Positions 52,745 to 61,343 of a stretch of DNA of 64,000 nucleotides are shown piece after piece (position 1 is the first letter of the stretch; each line of letters opens with the position of its first letter). The translations under genes and the position numbers were made by a program. This DNA comes from Mycobacterium sp. 852002-51971_SCH5477799-a (GTDB taxonomy: Bacteria > Actinomycetota > Actinomycetes > Mycobacteriales > Mycobacteriaceae): NCBI RefSeq assembly GCF_001667145.1, contig NZ_LZIF01000122.1:1-64000 (forward strand), written 5' to 3'. The notes below the pieces were generated by a model. That model had not been told where the DNA came from. It saw only the letters and a program-made list of their open reading frames with translations, and searched no databases.

Positions 52745-53632
52745 ATGGTTGAGGCGAAGAAACCGCCACACGATTCGGCCACCTCGAAAGCCGACGCAAA
52801 GGCGTTGCTCGAGGAAGCCGAGGCTGAAGCCGCCGAAGCCGAGGCGCTGGCCGCCGCGGCACGTGCCCGCGCCCGTGCCGCCCGGCTCCGGCGTGAAGCG
52901 CTCGCCGCTGCCGAGGCAGAGACTGCCGCGGCCGAGACCGCCGAAGAAGCCCCGAACGCTGAGGAAGAACCTTCAGGGGCCGACGAGGACGCAGCTGACA
53001 CGGCCGAGGCGAAGACCGACGACGCAACCGGCGAGGACGTCACCGACACCGTCGATGCAAGCGAGGCCGCCGAAGCGGAATCCGGCCAAGAAGCCGCCGA
53101 AGACGCAGGATCATCGAAGCCGGCCCGCTCTCGACGACGCCTGCGGCTGCCCTCGTGGTCCGTGGCGTGGAAGGCGGCCGTCATCGTCCTCATCTGCGCC
53201 TTCGTCGCAGCCAGTGGATACATGGTCTGGCAGCGTCATGAAACCACCGAGCGCAAGCAGCGCGGCGCGAACTTCATCGCGGGAGCCAGACAAGGTGTCA
53301 TCAACCTGACTTCCATGGACTTCAATAAGGCCAAGGAAGACGTTCAGCGGGTGATCGACAGCTCGACCGGCCAGTTCCACGACGACTTCCAGGCGCGTGC
53401 AAAAGATTTCACGACCGTTGTCCAGCAGTCCAAAGTGGTCACTCAAGGAACCGTGAACGCGGCGGCCGTGCAAACCATCAACGGAGATTTCGCGTTGGTC
53501 CTTGTCGCGGCGACATCACACATCACCAACGCCGCGGGCGCCAAAGACGAACCACGCAATTGGCGCCTCAAGGTGACCGTCAAAGACGATGGCGGCCAAT
53601 ACAAGATGTCCAACGTGGAGTTCATTCCATGA
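52745..53632 (+). CDS. Mce-associated membrane protein, long N-terminal coiled coil
   Basis: This 295-residue protein has an Ala/Glu-rich coiled-coil-like N-terminus (about residues 20-110), one transmembrane helix near residues 143-161 (AAVIVLICAFVAASGYMVW), and a Mas-type extracytoplasmic domain (FIAGARQGVINLTSMDF ... KMSNVEFIP). It corresponds to the gene at 36191 and overlaps the next Mas gene by 4 nt. Confidence 0.82.
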   Translation: MVEAKKPPHDSATSKADAKALLEEAEAEAAEAEALAAAARARARAARLRREALAAAEAETAAAETAEEAPNAEEEPSGADEDAADTAEAKTDDATGEDVTDTVDASEAAEAESGQEAAEDAGSSKPARSRRRLRLPSWSVAWKAAVIVLICAFVAASGYMVWQRHETTERKQRGANFIAGARQGVINLTSMDFNKAKEDVQRVIDSSTGQFHDDFQARAKDFTTVVQQSKVVTQGTVNAAAVQTINGDFALVLVAATSHITNAAGAKDEPRNWRLKVTVKDDGGQYKMSNVEFIP

Positions 53633-54201
53633 GCGAGGAAAAGCCCAGCATCGAGACAGTCGACGGCCCTGCCGAACAAACCGACGGCAATGAAAGTGGC
53701 ACCCCGCCAGCGCGGCGCAAGGTGAAAATCGTTCCCGTGATTTTGATTGTGCTGCTGGTGCTTTCGGGTGGCGCCGCGACGTGGCTGTACTTCAAGCAGT
53801 ACCGGCCGGACAAACAGACCGACGCCCGTGTCGCGAGCGCCGTCGCCAACGCGGCGTCCGATGGCACGGTCGCGTTACTGTCGTACTCGCCCGACTCCCT
53901 CGACAAAGACTTCGCCGCCGCCAAATCTCACCTGTCCGGGGACTTCCTGTCGTACTACAACCAGTTCACCGAACAGATTGTGGCTCCGGCAGCCAAACAG
54001 AAGTCACTGAAAACCAACGCTCGGGTGTTGGGGGCCGCGGTTCAGGAATTGCATCCGGATTCGGCCGTCGTGCTGGTGCTCGTCGACCAGAGCACCACGA
54101 GCAAGGACAATCCCGATCCCGCGATGGCTTCCAGCAGCGTGCTGGTGAGCTTGACAAGGATCAACGGCGCCTGGCTGATCACCAAATTCGACCCGGTCTA
54201 G
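53629..54201 (+). CDS. Mce-associated membrane protein (second of the second pair)
   Basis: This 190-residue protein has a transmembrane segment (VPVILIVLLVLSGGAATWLYF) and a Mas domain (QYRPDKQTDARVAS, DGTVALLSYSPDSLDKDF, AKSHLSGDFLSYY, WLITKFDPV). It is closely related to the protein at 36925, so this is a duplicated gene pair. ATGA overlap with the preceding gene. Confidence 0.85.
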   Translation: MSEEKPSIETVDGPAEQTDGNESGTPPARRKVKIVPVILIVLLVLSGGAATWLYFKQYRPDKQTDARVASAVANAASDGTVALLSYSPDSLDKDFAAAKSHLSGDFLSYYNQFTEQIVAPAAKQKSLKTNARVLGAAVQELHPDSAVVLVLVDQSTTSKDNPDPAMASSSVLVSLTRINGAWLITKFDPV

Positions 54202-54243
54202 CGCCGTTTCAGCTGTTCGACCAGCGAATCTGACCGCGGCTTC

Positions 54244-54309
54244 GCCGAGCGTGAAGTTAATCGCCCGCTCGAAGCCGAGCGTGAAGCTGGCTTCACATTC
54301 GAAGCCGAG
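54244..54309. repeat. Short direct repeats and hairpin in an intergenic gap
   Basis: GCCGAGCGTGAAG occurs at 54244-54256 and 54274-54286, and TCGAAGCCGAG recurs at 54270 and 54299. GTGAAGC-TG-GCTTCAC (54281-54296) is a perfect 7-bp-arm hairpin. The repeats lie between the Mas gene and the esterase gene. Confidence 0.65.
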
Positions 54310-54409
54310 ACGCCAATCGCGCCCCCGACGCTCGCCCCAAGAATCCACCAAGGATTCGCTGAGGCCGCTGTTCGATCCTTCTTTCGTACCGCTGAGAGGA
54401 GGAGTCGAC

Positions 54410-55792
54410 ATGTCGCTACTGTGCACATCTTTGATCCACGGTTGGGCGCCGATCACGGCTCAGACCGTCACGCCGATCGCGCTAGGGCTCGCCGCCGGGT
54501 GGCGCTCACGTCGTTGGCGCCTGCTGTGGCTGCCCGCCGCCGCCGTCGTCGGGATCATGACGGCCCTCGGGGCGCGTTCTCTTATCGCCGACGGCGCCAG
54601 CAAGTCGGCACCGGATGCGCTCTACGTGTGGATCGCCCTGGTCGGAATGGCCATGGCGGTGCTGATCCTAGGCTGGCGCGGTGCGCGGTGGTGGCGGCGT
54701 GGTCTATCGATCCTGGCCGTGCCGCTGTGCCTGCTCTGCTCGCTGCTCGTGCTCAACCAATGGGTCGGCTACTTCCAGACCGTGCAGAGTGCGTGGGACC
54801 AGTTCACCTCCGTTCCGCTGCCCAACCAGGCGGACAAGGCGACCGTCACCACGCTGGCGGCGAAGGGCTCGAAGCCGCCGCACGGCAGCCTGGTTCCTGT
54901 CGTGATCCCCGATGACGCGTCGCATTTCAAGCATCGCGAGGAACTCGTCTACCTGCCGCCGGCATGGTTTGCCAGCTACCCGCCCCCGCAGCTGCCGACG
55001 GTGATGATGATCGGGGGGATGGTCAACACGCCCGCCGACTGGGTACGCGCCGGCGGCGCGGTGGACACCGCCGATGCCTTCGCGGCCGCGCACGGCGGCA
55101 ATTCGCCGGTGCTGGTTTTCGTCGACCCGGGTGGGGCGTTCGACAACGACACCGAATGCGTCAACGGAAGCCGCGGCCGGGCCGCCGACCACCTGACCAA
55201 AGACGTTGTGCCCTACCTGGTCTCGAACTTCGGGGTGAGCCCCGACCCGTCCCGATGGGGCGTCGCCGGCTGGTCGATGGGCGGAACGTGCGCGCTGGAC
55301 CTGGCCGTCATGCACCCCGACATGTTCAGTTCGTTCGTCGACATCGAGGGCGACCTGACTCCCAACGCCGGAACCAGGGAACAGACCATCGCCAGTCTGT
55401 TCAACGGCGATGCCGACGCGTGGGCGAAATTCGACCCGACCACGGTGATCAACGGCCACGGCCGCTACACCGGAGTATCCGGTTGGTTCGCCATCTCATC
55501 GGGTGGCATACCGCGCCGCGACATCACGACCGTCGATGCCGCCGCGATGGCCGTCGCCGGCCGCGGCGCCGCCGCCGACCCGGGTAACCAGGCCGCGGCC
55601 GCCTCGTTCCTGTGCGGACTGGGCAGGGCGAACGGCATCGACTGCGCAGTGATCGCGCAGACCGGAAAGCACGACTGGCCGACGGCCGCCATGGTGTTTT
55701 CCACCGCGCTGCCGTGGATGGCCGGCCAGCTGCACACCCCTGGAGTGAATCGGATTGCGTTGCCCGGCAACGCCTCTCAGCAGCTGCTCTGA
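54410..55792 (+). CDS. Membrane-anchored esterase (putative esterase / FbpA-like fold)
   Basis: This 460-residue protein has an N-terminal membrane region with three or four hydrophobic segments (within about residues 18-125) followed by an alpha/beta-hydrolase domain of the putative-esterase group. The nucleophile elbow is GWSMGG, with AFDNDTEC and GKHDWPTAA possibly providing other active-site residues. It could hydrolyse or transfer acyl groups on the outer face of the membrane. The ATG at 54410 follows AGAGGAGGA. Confidence 0.8.
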   Translation: MSLLCTSLIHGWAPITAQTVTPIALGLAAGWRSRRWRLLWLPAAAVVGIMTALGARSLIADGASKSAPDALYVWIALVGMAMAVLILGWRGARWWRRGLSILAVPLCLLCSLLVLNQWVGYFQTVQSAWDQFTSVPLPNQADKATVTTLAAKGSKPPHGSLVPVVIPDDASHFKHREELVYLPPAWFASYPPPQLPTVMMIGGMVNTPADWVRAGGAVDTADAFAAAHGGNSPVLVFVDPGGAFDNDTECVNGSRGRAADHLTKDVVPYLVSNFGVSPDPSRWGVAGWSMGGTCALDLAVMHPDMFSSFVDIEGDLTPNAGTREQTIASLFNGDADAWAKFDPTTVINGHGRYTGVSGWFAISSGGIPRRDITTVDAAAMAVAGRGAAADPGNQAAAASFLCGLGRANGIDCAVIAQTGKHDWPTAAMVFSTALPWMAGQLHTPGVNRIALPGNASQQLL

Positions 55793-55797
55793 CCCTG

Positions 55798-56973
55798 CTA
55801 GCCGCGCGGCAGGCCGAGCACCCGCTGGGCGATGATGTTGCGCTGAATTTCGGACGTGCCGCCGGCGATGGTCCCCGAGAAGCTGCGGGCGTAGCGCTCG
55901 AACCAGCTGGCGAAGTAGTGGTCGAGGTTCATGTGCGCGTACGGCCCCGTCAGTCCGGGTTGCACAAGCCCGTCGGATCCGGCGGACGTCAACGCCAGCT
56001 CCATGCCACGCAACTCCGCTTCGGAACCGAGCAACTTGAGCACCGAGATCGCCGCCACGTCATCTTCGCCGCGCGCGGCGCGGGCCAGCGCCGCGGAGCC
56101 CAACAAGCGCAGCGCCTGCTTGTCCATGATGGTGGTCGCGTATTGGTCGCGCTCGACCTCGGTGCCGGGGTGGAAGTCGTCGATCATGTTCTCGAGGCGA
56201 TCGGCGAAACCCAGCCACATCATGGTGCGTTCATGCCCCAGCGATCCGTTGGCCACCCGCCAACCCTGGTCGCGCTCACCGACCAGGTTTTCGGCCGGCA
56301 CCCGTACGTCAGTGAAGAACACCTCGTTGAAATCCAGATCGTCGGCGCCGCAGATCGACGGGAACGGACGGCGCACCAGACCAGGCGTATCGGTGGGGAT
56401 GATGAGCGCACTGATTCCCTTGTGCTTCGGCACATCTGGGTTGGTGCGGACGAACGTCAACAAGACGTCGGCATCGTGGGCACCCGAGGTCCACACCTTC
56501 TGGCCATTGACCACGAAGTGATCGCCGTCGAGCACCGCGCGAGTGCGCAGCGAGGCCAGGTCGGAGCCGGCGCTGGGTTCGCTCATCCCGAGCGACGCGG
56601 TGATCTCCGCGCGCAGGATCGGCACAGCCCAGCGCCGCTTTTGCTCGTCGCTGCCGAACGACAACAGCGACGCCCCAACGATGTTCACACCCTGCGGGTT
56701 GAAGCTGTGGTAGATCCGGCGGCGGCTGAGCTCCTCCAGGTAGACGAACTGCTGGATGACCGACGCGTTACGACCGCCGAATTCCGGGGGTTGGCTGGGC
56801 AGCAGCCAGCCGTTGTCGAATAACAGCCGCTGCCAGTCGCGCGCCCACTGCGGCATGTGTGAGACCGAACGGGGACGCTCGAGCGTTTCGCTTGCGGGAG
56901 GCAGATTTTCGTCGAGGAACGCCGAGAACTCCGCCCGGAACTCCTCGACGTCGGAATCAAAAGTCAGCTGCAC
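55798..56973 (-). CDS. Acyl-CoA dehydrogenase (FadE), subunit A
   Basis: This 391-residue acyl-CoA dehydrogenase has the FAD/substrate segments SLGMSEPSAGSDLA, VWTSGAHDADV, and the C-terminal GTIAGGTSEIQRNIIAQRVLG. Its gene overlaps that of a second, shorter FadE by 17 nt, which fits the alpha2-beta2 heteromeric FadEs known from sterol side-chain degradation. GTG start at 56973. Confidence 0.9.
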   Translation of the reverse strand: MQLTFDSDVEEFRAEFSAFLDENLPPASETLERPRSVSHMPQWARDWQRLLFDNGWLLPSQPPEFGGRNASVIQQFVYLEELSRRRIYHSFNPQGVNIVGASLLSFGSDEQKRRWAVPILRAEITASLGMSEPSAGSDLASLRTRAVLDGDHFVVNGQKVWTSGAHDADVLLTFVRTNPDVPKHKGISALIIPTDTPGLVRRPFPSICGADDLDFNEVFFTDVRVPAENLVGERDQGWRVANGSLGHERTMMWLGFADRLENMIDDFHPGTEVERDQYATTIMDKQALRLLGSAALARAARGEDDVAAISVLKLLGSEAELRGMELALTSAGSDGLVQPGLTGPYAHMNLDHYFASWFERYARSFSGTIAGGTSEIQRNIIAQRVLGLPRG

Positions 56974-57955
56974 GATATTCCTCCGCGATCCGCGCCCGGT
57001 GCTCCGCCGCGCCGCCGAGCATCAGCTCACCCGCTTTGGCCCGTTTCAGCGCGAACTGCAGGTCGTTCTCCCACGTGAATCCCATTGCGCCGTGCAGCTG
57101 TAGGCCGTGCCGGAACACCAGCGACTGGCACTCCCCCGCCGATGCCTTGGCCATCGCGGCGGCCAGCCGGCGGCGGGGATCGTCGGCCGCGATCGTCAAC
57201 GCGGCGAAATACGCCAGGGCCCGCGCCCGTTGGACGGCGACGTGCATGTCGGCGGCCTTGTGTTGGACGGCCTGGAACGAACCGATCGCCACGCCGAACT
57301 GCTGTCGGCTGCTGACGTGCTCGAGCACCAGGTCGAGTATGCGTTGGCAGGCACCGACCATGGTGATCGCCATGCCGGTCAACGCGAAATGGTGGGCGCG
57401 CTCGGCATCGACCGTCAGGCGCTCGCTGTCGGGCACCCGAACCTCCGCGAACGACAGGTCGGCGACGTGCAGCACTGGGTCGAACACCGCCATACGCCGG
57501 GCCGCCACCTGACTGGACTCGACGAGGAACACCCCGGCATCGGTCACCACCGCCAGCCGATCCGCGCGGTCGCCATCGAGCACATGGCGCGCGGTGCCGT
57601 CGAGCACCCAGCCCTCGGCGTCGCGGTGCGCCGCAATGCCGCCGTAGACCGCGGTGCCCGACTGGTGTGGGTCGAACCGGTCCGCGGCAAGCGGTGCGAA
57701 CTGGCTCATCGTCGCCAGGAAAGGGGTGGGGTCGGTGGCGCGGCCGAGCTCTTCGAGCACGATGGCCAGCTCGACGGCGCTGTCCGCATCGCTGAGCTCG
57801 GTCCAGCCCTGGTCTACATACGCTTTCCACAGCGGGCTCGGATCGACGCCCTCTTCGGCCACGCTGCGCACCAGCGACGGCGGGCACTGCTTGGCGACGG
57901 CGTCGCGCACCGTGTCCTGCCACAGTCGCTGATCAGCATCGAACTCCAACAGCAT
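56957..57955 (-). CDS. Acyl-CoA dehydrogenase (FadE), subunit B
   Basis: This 332-residue acyl-CoA dehydrogenase is short for the family and keeps the C-terminal half motifs RQQFGVAIGSFQAVQH and LQLHGAMGFTWEND. It is encoded directly upstream of, and overlaps, the other FadE. The pair is likely to assemble as one enzyme. A perfect GAGAAT-N3-ATTCTC palindrome lies about 31 bp upstream of its ATG. Confidence 0.88.
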   Translation of the reverse strand: MLLEFDADQRLWQDTVRDAVAKQCPPSLVRSVAEEGVDPSPLWKAYVDQGWTELSDADSAVELAIVLEELGRATDPTPFLATMSQFAPLAADRFDPHQSGTAVYGGIAAHRDAEGWVLDGTARHVLDGDRADRLAVVTDAGVFLVESSQVAARRMAVFDPVLHVADLSFAEVRVPDSERLTVDAERAHHFALTGMAITMVGACQRILDLVLEHVSSRQQFGVAIGSFQAVQHKAADMHVAVQRARALAYFAALTIAADDPRRRLAAAMAKASAGECQSLVFRHGLQLHGAMGFTWENDLQFALKRAKAGELMLGGAAEHRARIAEEYRAADF

Positions 57956-57985
57956 CCGCGCCGCCTCTCATCGTGACTGTCCCGC

Positions 57986-58000
57986 GAGAATAACATTCTC
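57986..58000. promoter_or_regulatory. Palindromic operator, perfect GAGAAT-AAC-ATTCTC
   Basis: A perfect palindrome (extended by one C/G pair on each side) 31 bp upstream of the acyl-CoA dehydrogenase pair. It is identical in design to the one at 28515. Confidence 0.7.
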
Positions 58001-58060
58001 GGTTGCGGAAGTAATAATCTCTGAATCGGCCTATGGCGTATCGGTGCAGGCCATGCCCGC

Positions 58061-58104
58061 CGAGCGCCCGGCTAACCGGGCCGAGGCCTTCGAGCGCCCG
58101 GCTA
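58061..58104. repeat. 14-bp direct repeat
   Basis: CGAGCGCCCGGCTA occurs at 58061-58074 and 58091-58104. The second copy covers the stop codon of the nitroreductase remnant. Confidence 0.6.
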
Positions 58105-58440
58105 GGCCGGGGCTCGCGCACCCTCGACCAGGCCCTCGGCGGCGTTGTCCCAGCGGTCGAGGTTGACGAACTCGGCAAGCGGGCGGCGACGCAGCGGCCC
58201 GTGCTTGCCCTTGGTCCACCCGACCACGATGTGGCCGGCGATCATCTAGCCCTCGGGTATGCCGACGGCCTCCCTGAGCAGCTGTTCACCGCCGTACGAG
58301 GCCCAGCTGGTCATGCAGGCGCCGAGCCCCTGGGCGCGCGCGGCCAGCAGAAAGTTCTGCATGACGGGAAAAATCGAACCGCCCAGCAGCAGTTCGGGAC
58401 GCGGTCGGGTAGTGCGCCTGGGCGAACAGCACCTGTATCA
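58102..58440 (-). pseudogene. Nitroreductase-family remnant with in-frame stop and frameshift
   Basis: On the minus strand, RPELLLGGSIFPVMQNFLL and GLGACMTSW are followed by GIPEG, then a TAG, then an in-frame MIAGHIVVGW, KGKHGPLRRRPLAEFV and NLDRWD, ending at 58102. This is the C-terminal half of a nitroreductase-like flavoprotein, and the TAG stands where such proteins would have a tryptophan codon. Further upstream the frame breaks (FAQAHYPT is in another frame from RPELLL), and no N-terminal half is found. Confidence 0.7.
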
Positions 58441-58634
58441 CGAATCGCTGCAAGGGAATTGGTTTACAGCCAAGTGCCGACATTTTCCCAATGGCAACTA
58501 GGACTCGAGCTGGCGGGTGCATTCGAATCTCGACTGCAGACGCCGCGGTGCAAGATTGCGCTTAGGCAATCGGAATTTCGGCAGCTCACACACGAACCGA
58601 CGACGGCCGCTGTCCTGACCTGAAGGAGGAAACA
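58441..58634. other. Gap between the nitroreductase remnant and the CMD-like gene
   Basis: No gene or clear motif is recognised. The only feature is AAGGAGGA (58623-58630), which serves the TTG start of the next gene. This stretch is less GC-rich than its surroundings and may contain decayed sequence from the missing half of the nitroreductase gene. Confidence 0.4.
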
Positions 58635-59027
58635 TTGGATCGCGAAACCTACCAGCGCGGGCTGCAAATCCGCTGCGAGGTATTGGGCGAGGAATACGTC
58701 AACCGCGCATTGGCCAACGCGGATGACTTCACCGGGCCCCTGCAGGATCTCGTCACCGAGTACTGCTGGGGAGCCGTGTGGGGCCGTGCGGAATTGCCAC
58801 GCAAGACCCGCAGCATGCTCAACCTGGCGATGATCTCGGTGCTCAACCGGCCCAACGAATTACGCACACACGTCAAGGCGGCACTGACCAACGGTGTCAC
58901 CCGCGAAGAGATCCGCGAGGTCTTCCTGCAGGTCGCCATCTACGCCGGCGTGCCGGCCGCCGTCGACAGCTTCCGGATCGCGAACGATGCGTTCGCCGAA
59001 CTGGATCGGGACAGTGGCGATCGCTAG
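58635..59027 (+). CDS. Carboxymuconolactone decarboxylase (CMD) family protein
   Basis: This 130-residue all-helical CMD/AhpD-fold protein (LQDLVTEYCWGAVWGR, ELPRKTRSMLNLAMIS, LRTHVKAALTNGVTREEI) resembles 4-carboxymuconolactone decarboxylase. It may decarboxylate a ring-derived acid. It lacks the CxxC of AhpD-type peroxidase members. TTG start at 58635, 4 nt after AAGGAGGA. Confidence 0.85.
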   Translation: MDRETYQRGLQIRCEVLGEEYVNRALANADDFTGPLQDLVTEYCWGAVWGRAELPRKTRSMLNLAMISVLNRPNELRTHVKAALTNGVTREEIREVFLQVAIYAGVPAAVDSFRIANDAFAELDRDSGDR

Positions 59028-59973
59028 CGCGGCGGATCCGGGCACAGCGGGCCGCCACCATCGGGGTAAGGGGCGCGCCGTACAGCTCGGGTTCATCGGA
59101 CTCGGAAACATGGGCTTCCCCATGGCTTGCCGCTTGATTCAGGAAAAGCACGACGTCGTCGCCTTCGACACGCGCAGCGAGGCCCTCGAGCGCGTCGTCG
59201 CCCTGGGAGCACGCCGGGCGTCGTCACCCAGGGAGGTCGCCGACCACGCGGAAACGGTGCTGGCCAGCCTCCCCACCCCGGGCGCGTCGCTCGAGGTGGC
59301 GACCGGTCCGGCCGGCGTGATCGACGGCGCCCGGGTGCGGCGGTATGTCGACTTGTCCACTGTCGGTAGCCAAATGGCGGCGAAGATCCATGGCCTACTG
59401 GCCCAGCGCAACATCGTGGCCATGGACAGTCCGGTCAGCGGCGGTGTCAGCGGGGCCGAGAAAGGAACGCTGGCGCTCATGGTGTCCAGCCCACGCGGCC
59501 AATTCGACGCCGTGCGAACGACACTGGAAACTCTCGGCCGGCCGGTGTACGTCGGCGACAAGCCCGGCTCGGCGCAGACGATGAAGCTGGCGAACAACAT
59601 TCTGGCGGCGAACGTCTTGACCGCGACCGCGGAAGTCGTCGTGATGGGCGTCAAGGCCGGCCTCGACCCAGGCGTGATGATCGAGGTGCTCAATGCCGGA
59701 TCAGGTGCGACGAGTGCAAGCCGCGACAAGTTCCCCCGGGCGATCTTGCCGCGCACCTTCGACTACGGCTTCGCGACCGGGCTGATGCTCAAAGACGTGC
59801 GCCTTTATCTCGACGAAGCGAGAGCGCTCGGCGTGCCCGCCGAAGTCGCCGAGACGGTCGGCCGGCTGTGGGAAGCACTCGCCCGCGACGAAGGACCCGA
59901 CTCCGATTTCACGACGGTGATCAAACCGTTCGAGCGGGCGGCCGGAGTCACGGTAGGCGGCACTTCGGAGTAG
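59014..59973 (+). CDS. NAD(P)-binding 3-hydroxyisobutyrate dehydrogenase-like protein
   Basis: This roughly 319-residue protein is a beta-hydroxyacid dehydrogenase. It has the Rossmann motif GLGNMG, the DSPVSGGVSGAEKG substrate loop, and KLANN with the catalytic lysine. It would oxidise a beta-hydroxy acid (or act on a related intermediate). The start is uncertain: the conserved domain begins after a GTA, and the best available start is GTG at 59014, overlapping the CMD gene by 14 nt. Confidence 0.82.
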   Translation: MAIASAADPGTAGRHHRGKGRAVQLGFIGLGNMGFPMACRLIQEKHDVVAFDTRSEALERVVALGARRASSPREVADHAETVLASLPTPGASLEVATGPAGVIDGARVRRYVDLSTVGSQMAAKIHGLLAQRNIVAMDSPVSGGVSGAEKGTLALMVSSPRGQFDAVRTTLETLGRPVYVGDKPGSAQTMKLANNILAANVLTATAEVVVMGVKAGLDPGVMIEVLNAGSGATSASRDKFPRAILPRTFDYGFATGLMLKDVRLYLDEARALGVPAEVAETVGRLWEALARDEGPDSDFTTVIKPFERAAGVTVGGTSE

Positions 59974-60032
59974 CCCATGAGGGTGATCCCCGGTGGTGGC
60001 GAACCATTCGGATCGCACCTGCCTTAAACCCG

Positions 60033-60047
60033 GAGAATGGTATTATC
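60033..60047. promoter_or_regulatory. Palindromic operator GAGAAT-GGT-ATTATC
   Basis: One mismatch from GAGAAT-N3-ATTCTC, in the 240-bp gap upstream of the amidohydrolase-Rieske-hydrolase genes. A TTGATG-N17-TTAGAT pair (60135-60163) further downstream is a possible promoter. Confidence 0.5.
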
Positions 60048-60213
60048 CGCAATGAAGAACCGGACTTGCCCGAAAGACTTCAAAACGCGCGCTACCAGGG
60101 ATGATGACTAAACGAAATGCTTACCGGAAACCCATTGATGGACCGCTGAGAAAAATGTTAGATTGGCTATCATATGACCTCGCACGGCCGGCTTTGGCCG
60201 CCGGCGCCGAAGG

Positions 60214-61314
60214 ATGGCCCTCGTGATCACACACGGTGACGGAACCAGCACACCGCTGATCGACGCGAGCGTGCACATCTTCTTCCCGTCCAACAAGGCG
60301 TTGCGGAAGACCCTGCGCGAGCCGTTCAAGAGCCGCGGGTTTCCCGACTACGAGATGGACTGGTACGGCGCCCCCGGCGGTGAATACGCGCCAAATACCG
60401 AAGGCCCGGACCGCCAGTACCCCGGTTCGGATCCGGATTTCGTTGCCAATGAACTGTTTTCGAAGCGCGGGGTCGATGTGGCCGTCCTGCATCCGATGGC
60501 GCGCGGCATCATGCCGGACCGGCACCTGGGCAGCGCGCTGCACGCCGCGCACAACGAGATGATGGTGTCGAACTGGCTGGAGTCCAGCGAGTTCGGCGAG
60601 CGGTTCCGCGGCACCATCCGGGTCAACCCCGACGACATCCCCGGCGCGCTGCGCGAGATCGAGAGATGGCGTGCGCATCCGCGGGTGGTCCAGATCGGCG
60701 TGCCGCTGCAATCCCGCGAGCTTTACGGAAAACCGCAGTTCTGGCCCATATGGGAGGCCGCCGTCGATGCCGGGCTTCCCGTCGCCGCGCACATCGAGGT
60801 CGGGTCGGGCATCGCGTTTCCGCCCACGCCCAACGGGAACACCCGGACCTACGAGCAGTACGTCAGCTTCATGGCGCTGAACTACCTGTATCACCAGATG
60901 AACATGATCGCCGAGGGAGTTTTCGAGCGGTTCGACGGCCTCAAGTTCGTCTGGGGCGATGGCGCCGCCGACTTCATCACGCCGTTCATCTGGCGCATGG
61001 ACACGTTCGGCCGACCGCACCTCGAGCAGACACCGTGGGCCCCGCGGATTCCCAGCGACTACCTGCCCGGTCACGTGTATTTCGTTCAAGGCAGTCTCGA
61101 TGGGCCCGGCGACGTCGAATTCGCCGGAGAATGGTTCGGCTTCACCGGCAAAGACGACATGGTGATGTTCGGCTCGAGCTATCCACACTGGCAGTGCGGC
61201 GATGTCACGAAGTTGCCCAGCGCGTTGTCCGCCGAGCAGCGCGAGAAGCTCTGCTGGCGTAACGCAGCGCAGCTGTACGGCATAGACATTCCCGCCGAGG
61301 TGGGCGCACAGTAG
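60214..61314 (+). CDS. Amidohydrolase-2 family protein with degenerate metal site
   Basis: This 366-residue protein has the ACMSD-like amidohydrolase layout but lacks several metal-ligand positions. The DxDxH motif reads DASVH (Ser19), the His of VEHAFSW is Gly250, and the Asp of SSDYPHW is Ser322 (GSSYPHW). His21 and His193 remain. It is followed by an intact paralogue, so it could be a non-catalytic partner. An in-frame GTG at 60223 fits the GAAGG ribosome-binding site better than the ATG at 60214. Confidence 0.82.
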   Translation: MALVITHGDGTSTPLIDASVHIFFPSNKALRKTLREPFKSRGFPDYEMDWYGAPGGEYAPNTEGPDRQYPGSDPDFVANELFSKRGVDVAVLHPMARGIMPDRHLGSALHAAHNEMMVSNWLESSEFGERFRGTIRVNPDDIPGALREIERWRAHPRVVQIGVPLQSRELYGKPQFWPIWEAAVDAGLPVAAHIEVGSGIAFPPTPNGNTRTYEQYVSFMALNYLYHQMNMIAEGVFERFDGLKFVWGDGAADFITPFIWRMDTFGRPHLEQTPWAPRIPSDYLPGHVYFVQGSLDGPGDVEFAGEWFGFTGKDDMVMFGSSYPHWQCGDVTKLPSALSAEQREKLCWRNAAQLYGIDIPAEVGAQ

Positions 61315-61343
61315 AGATATGGCGAAAGACTGAGGAGAATCAG

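Noticed and set aside
60101..60226. 41-codon ORF ending at the start of the first Rieske-unit amidohydrolase
   Set aside because: No convincing ribosome-binding site or recognised domain, and it overlaps the amidohydrolase start by 13 nt.
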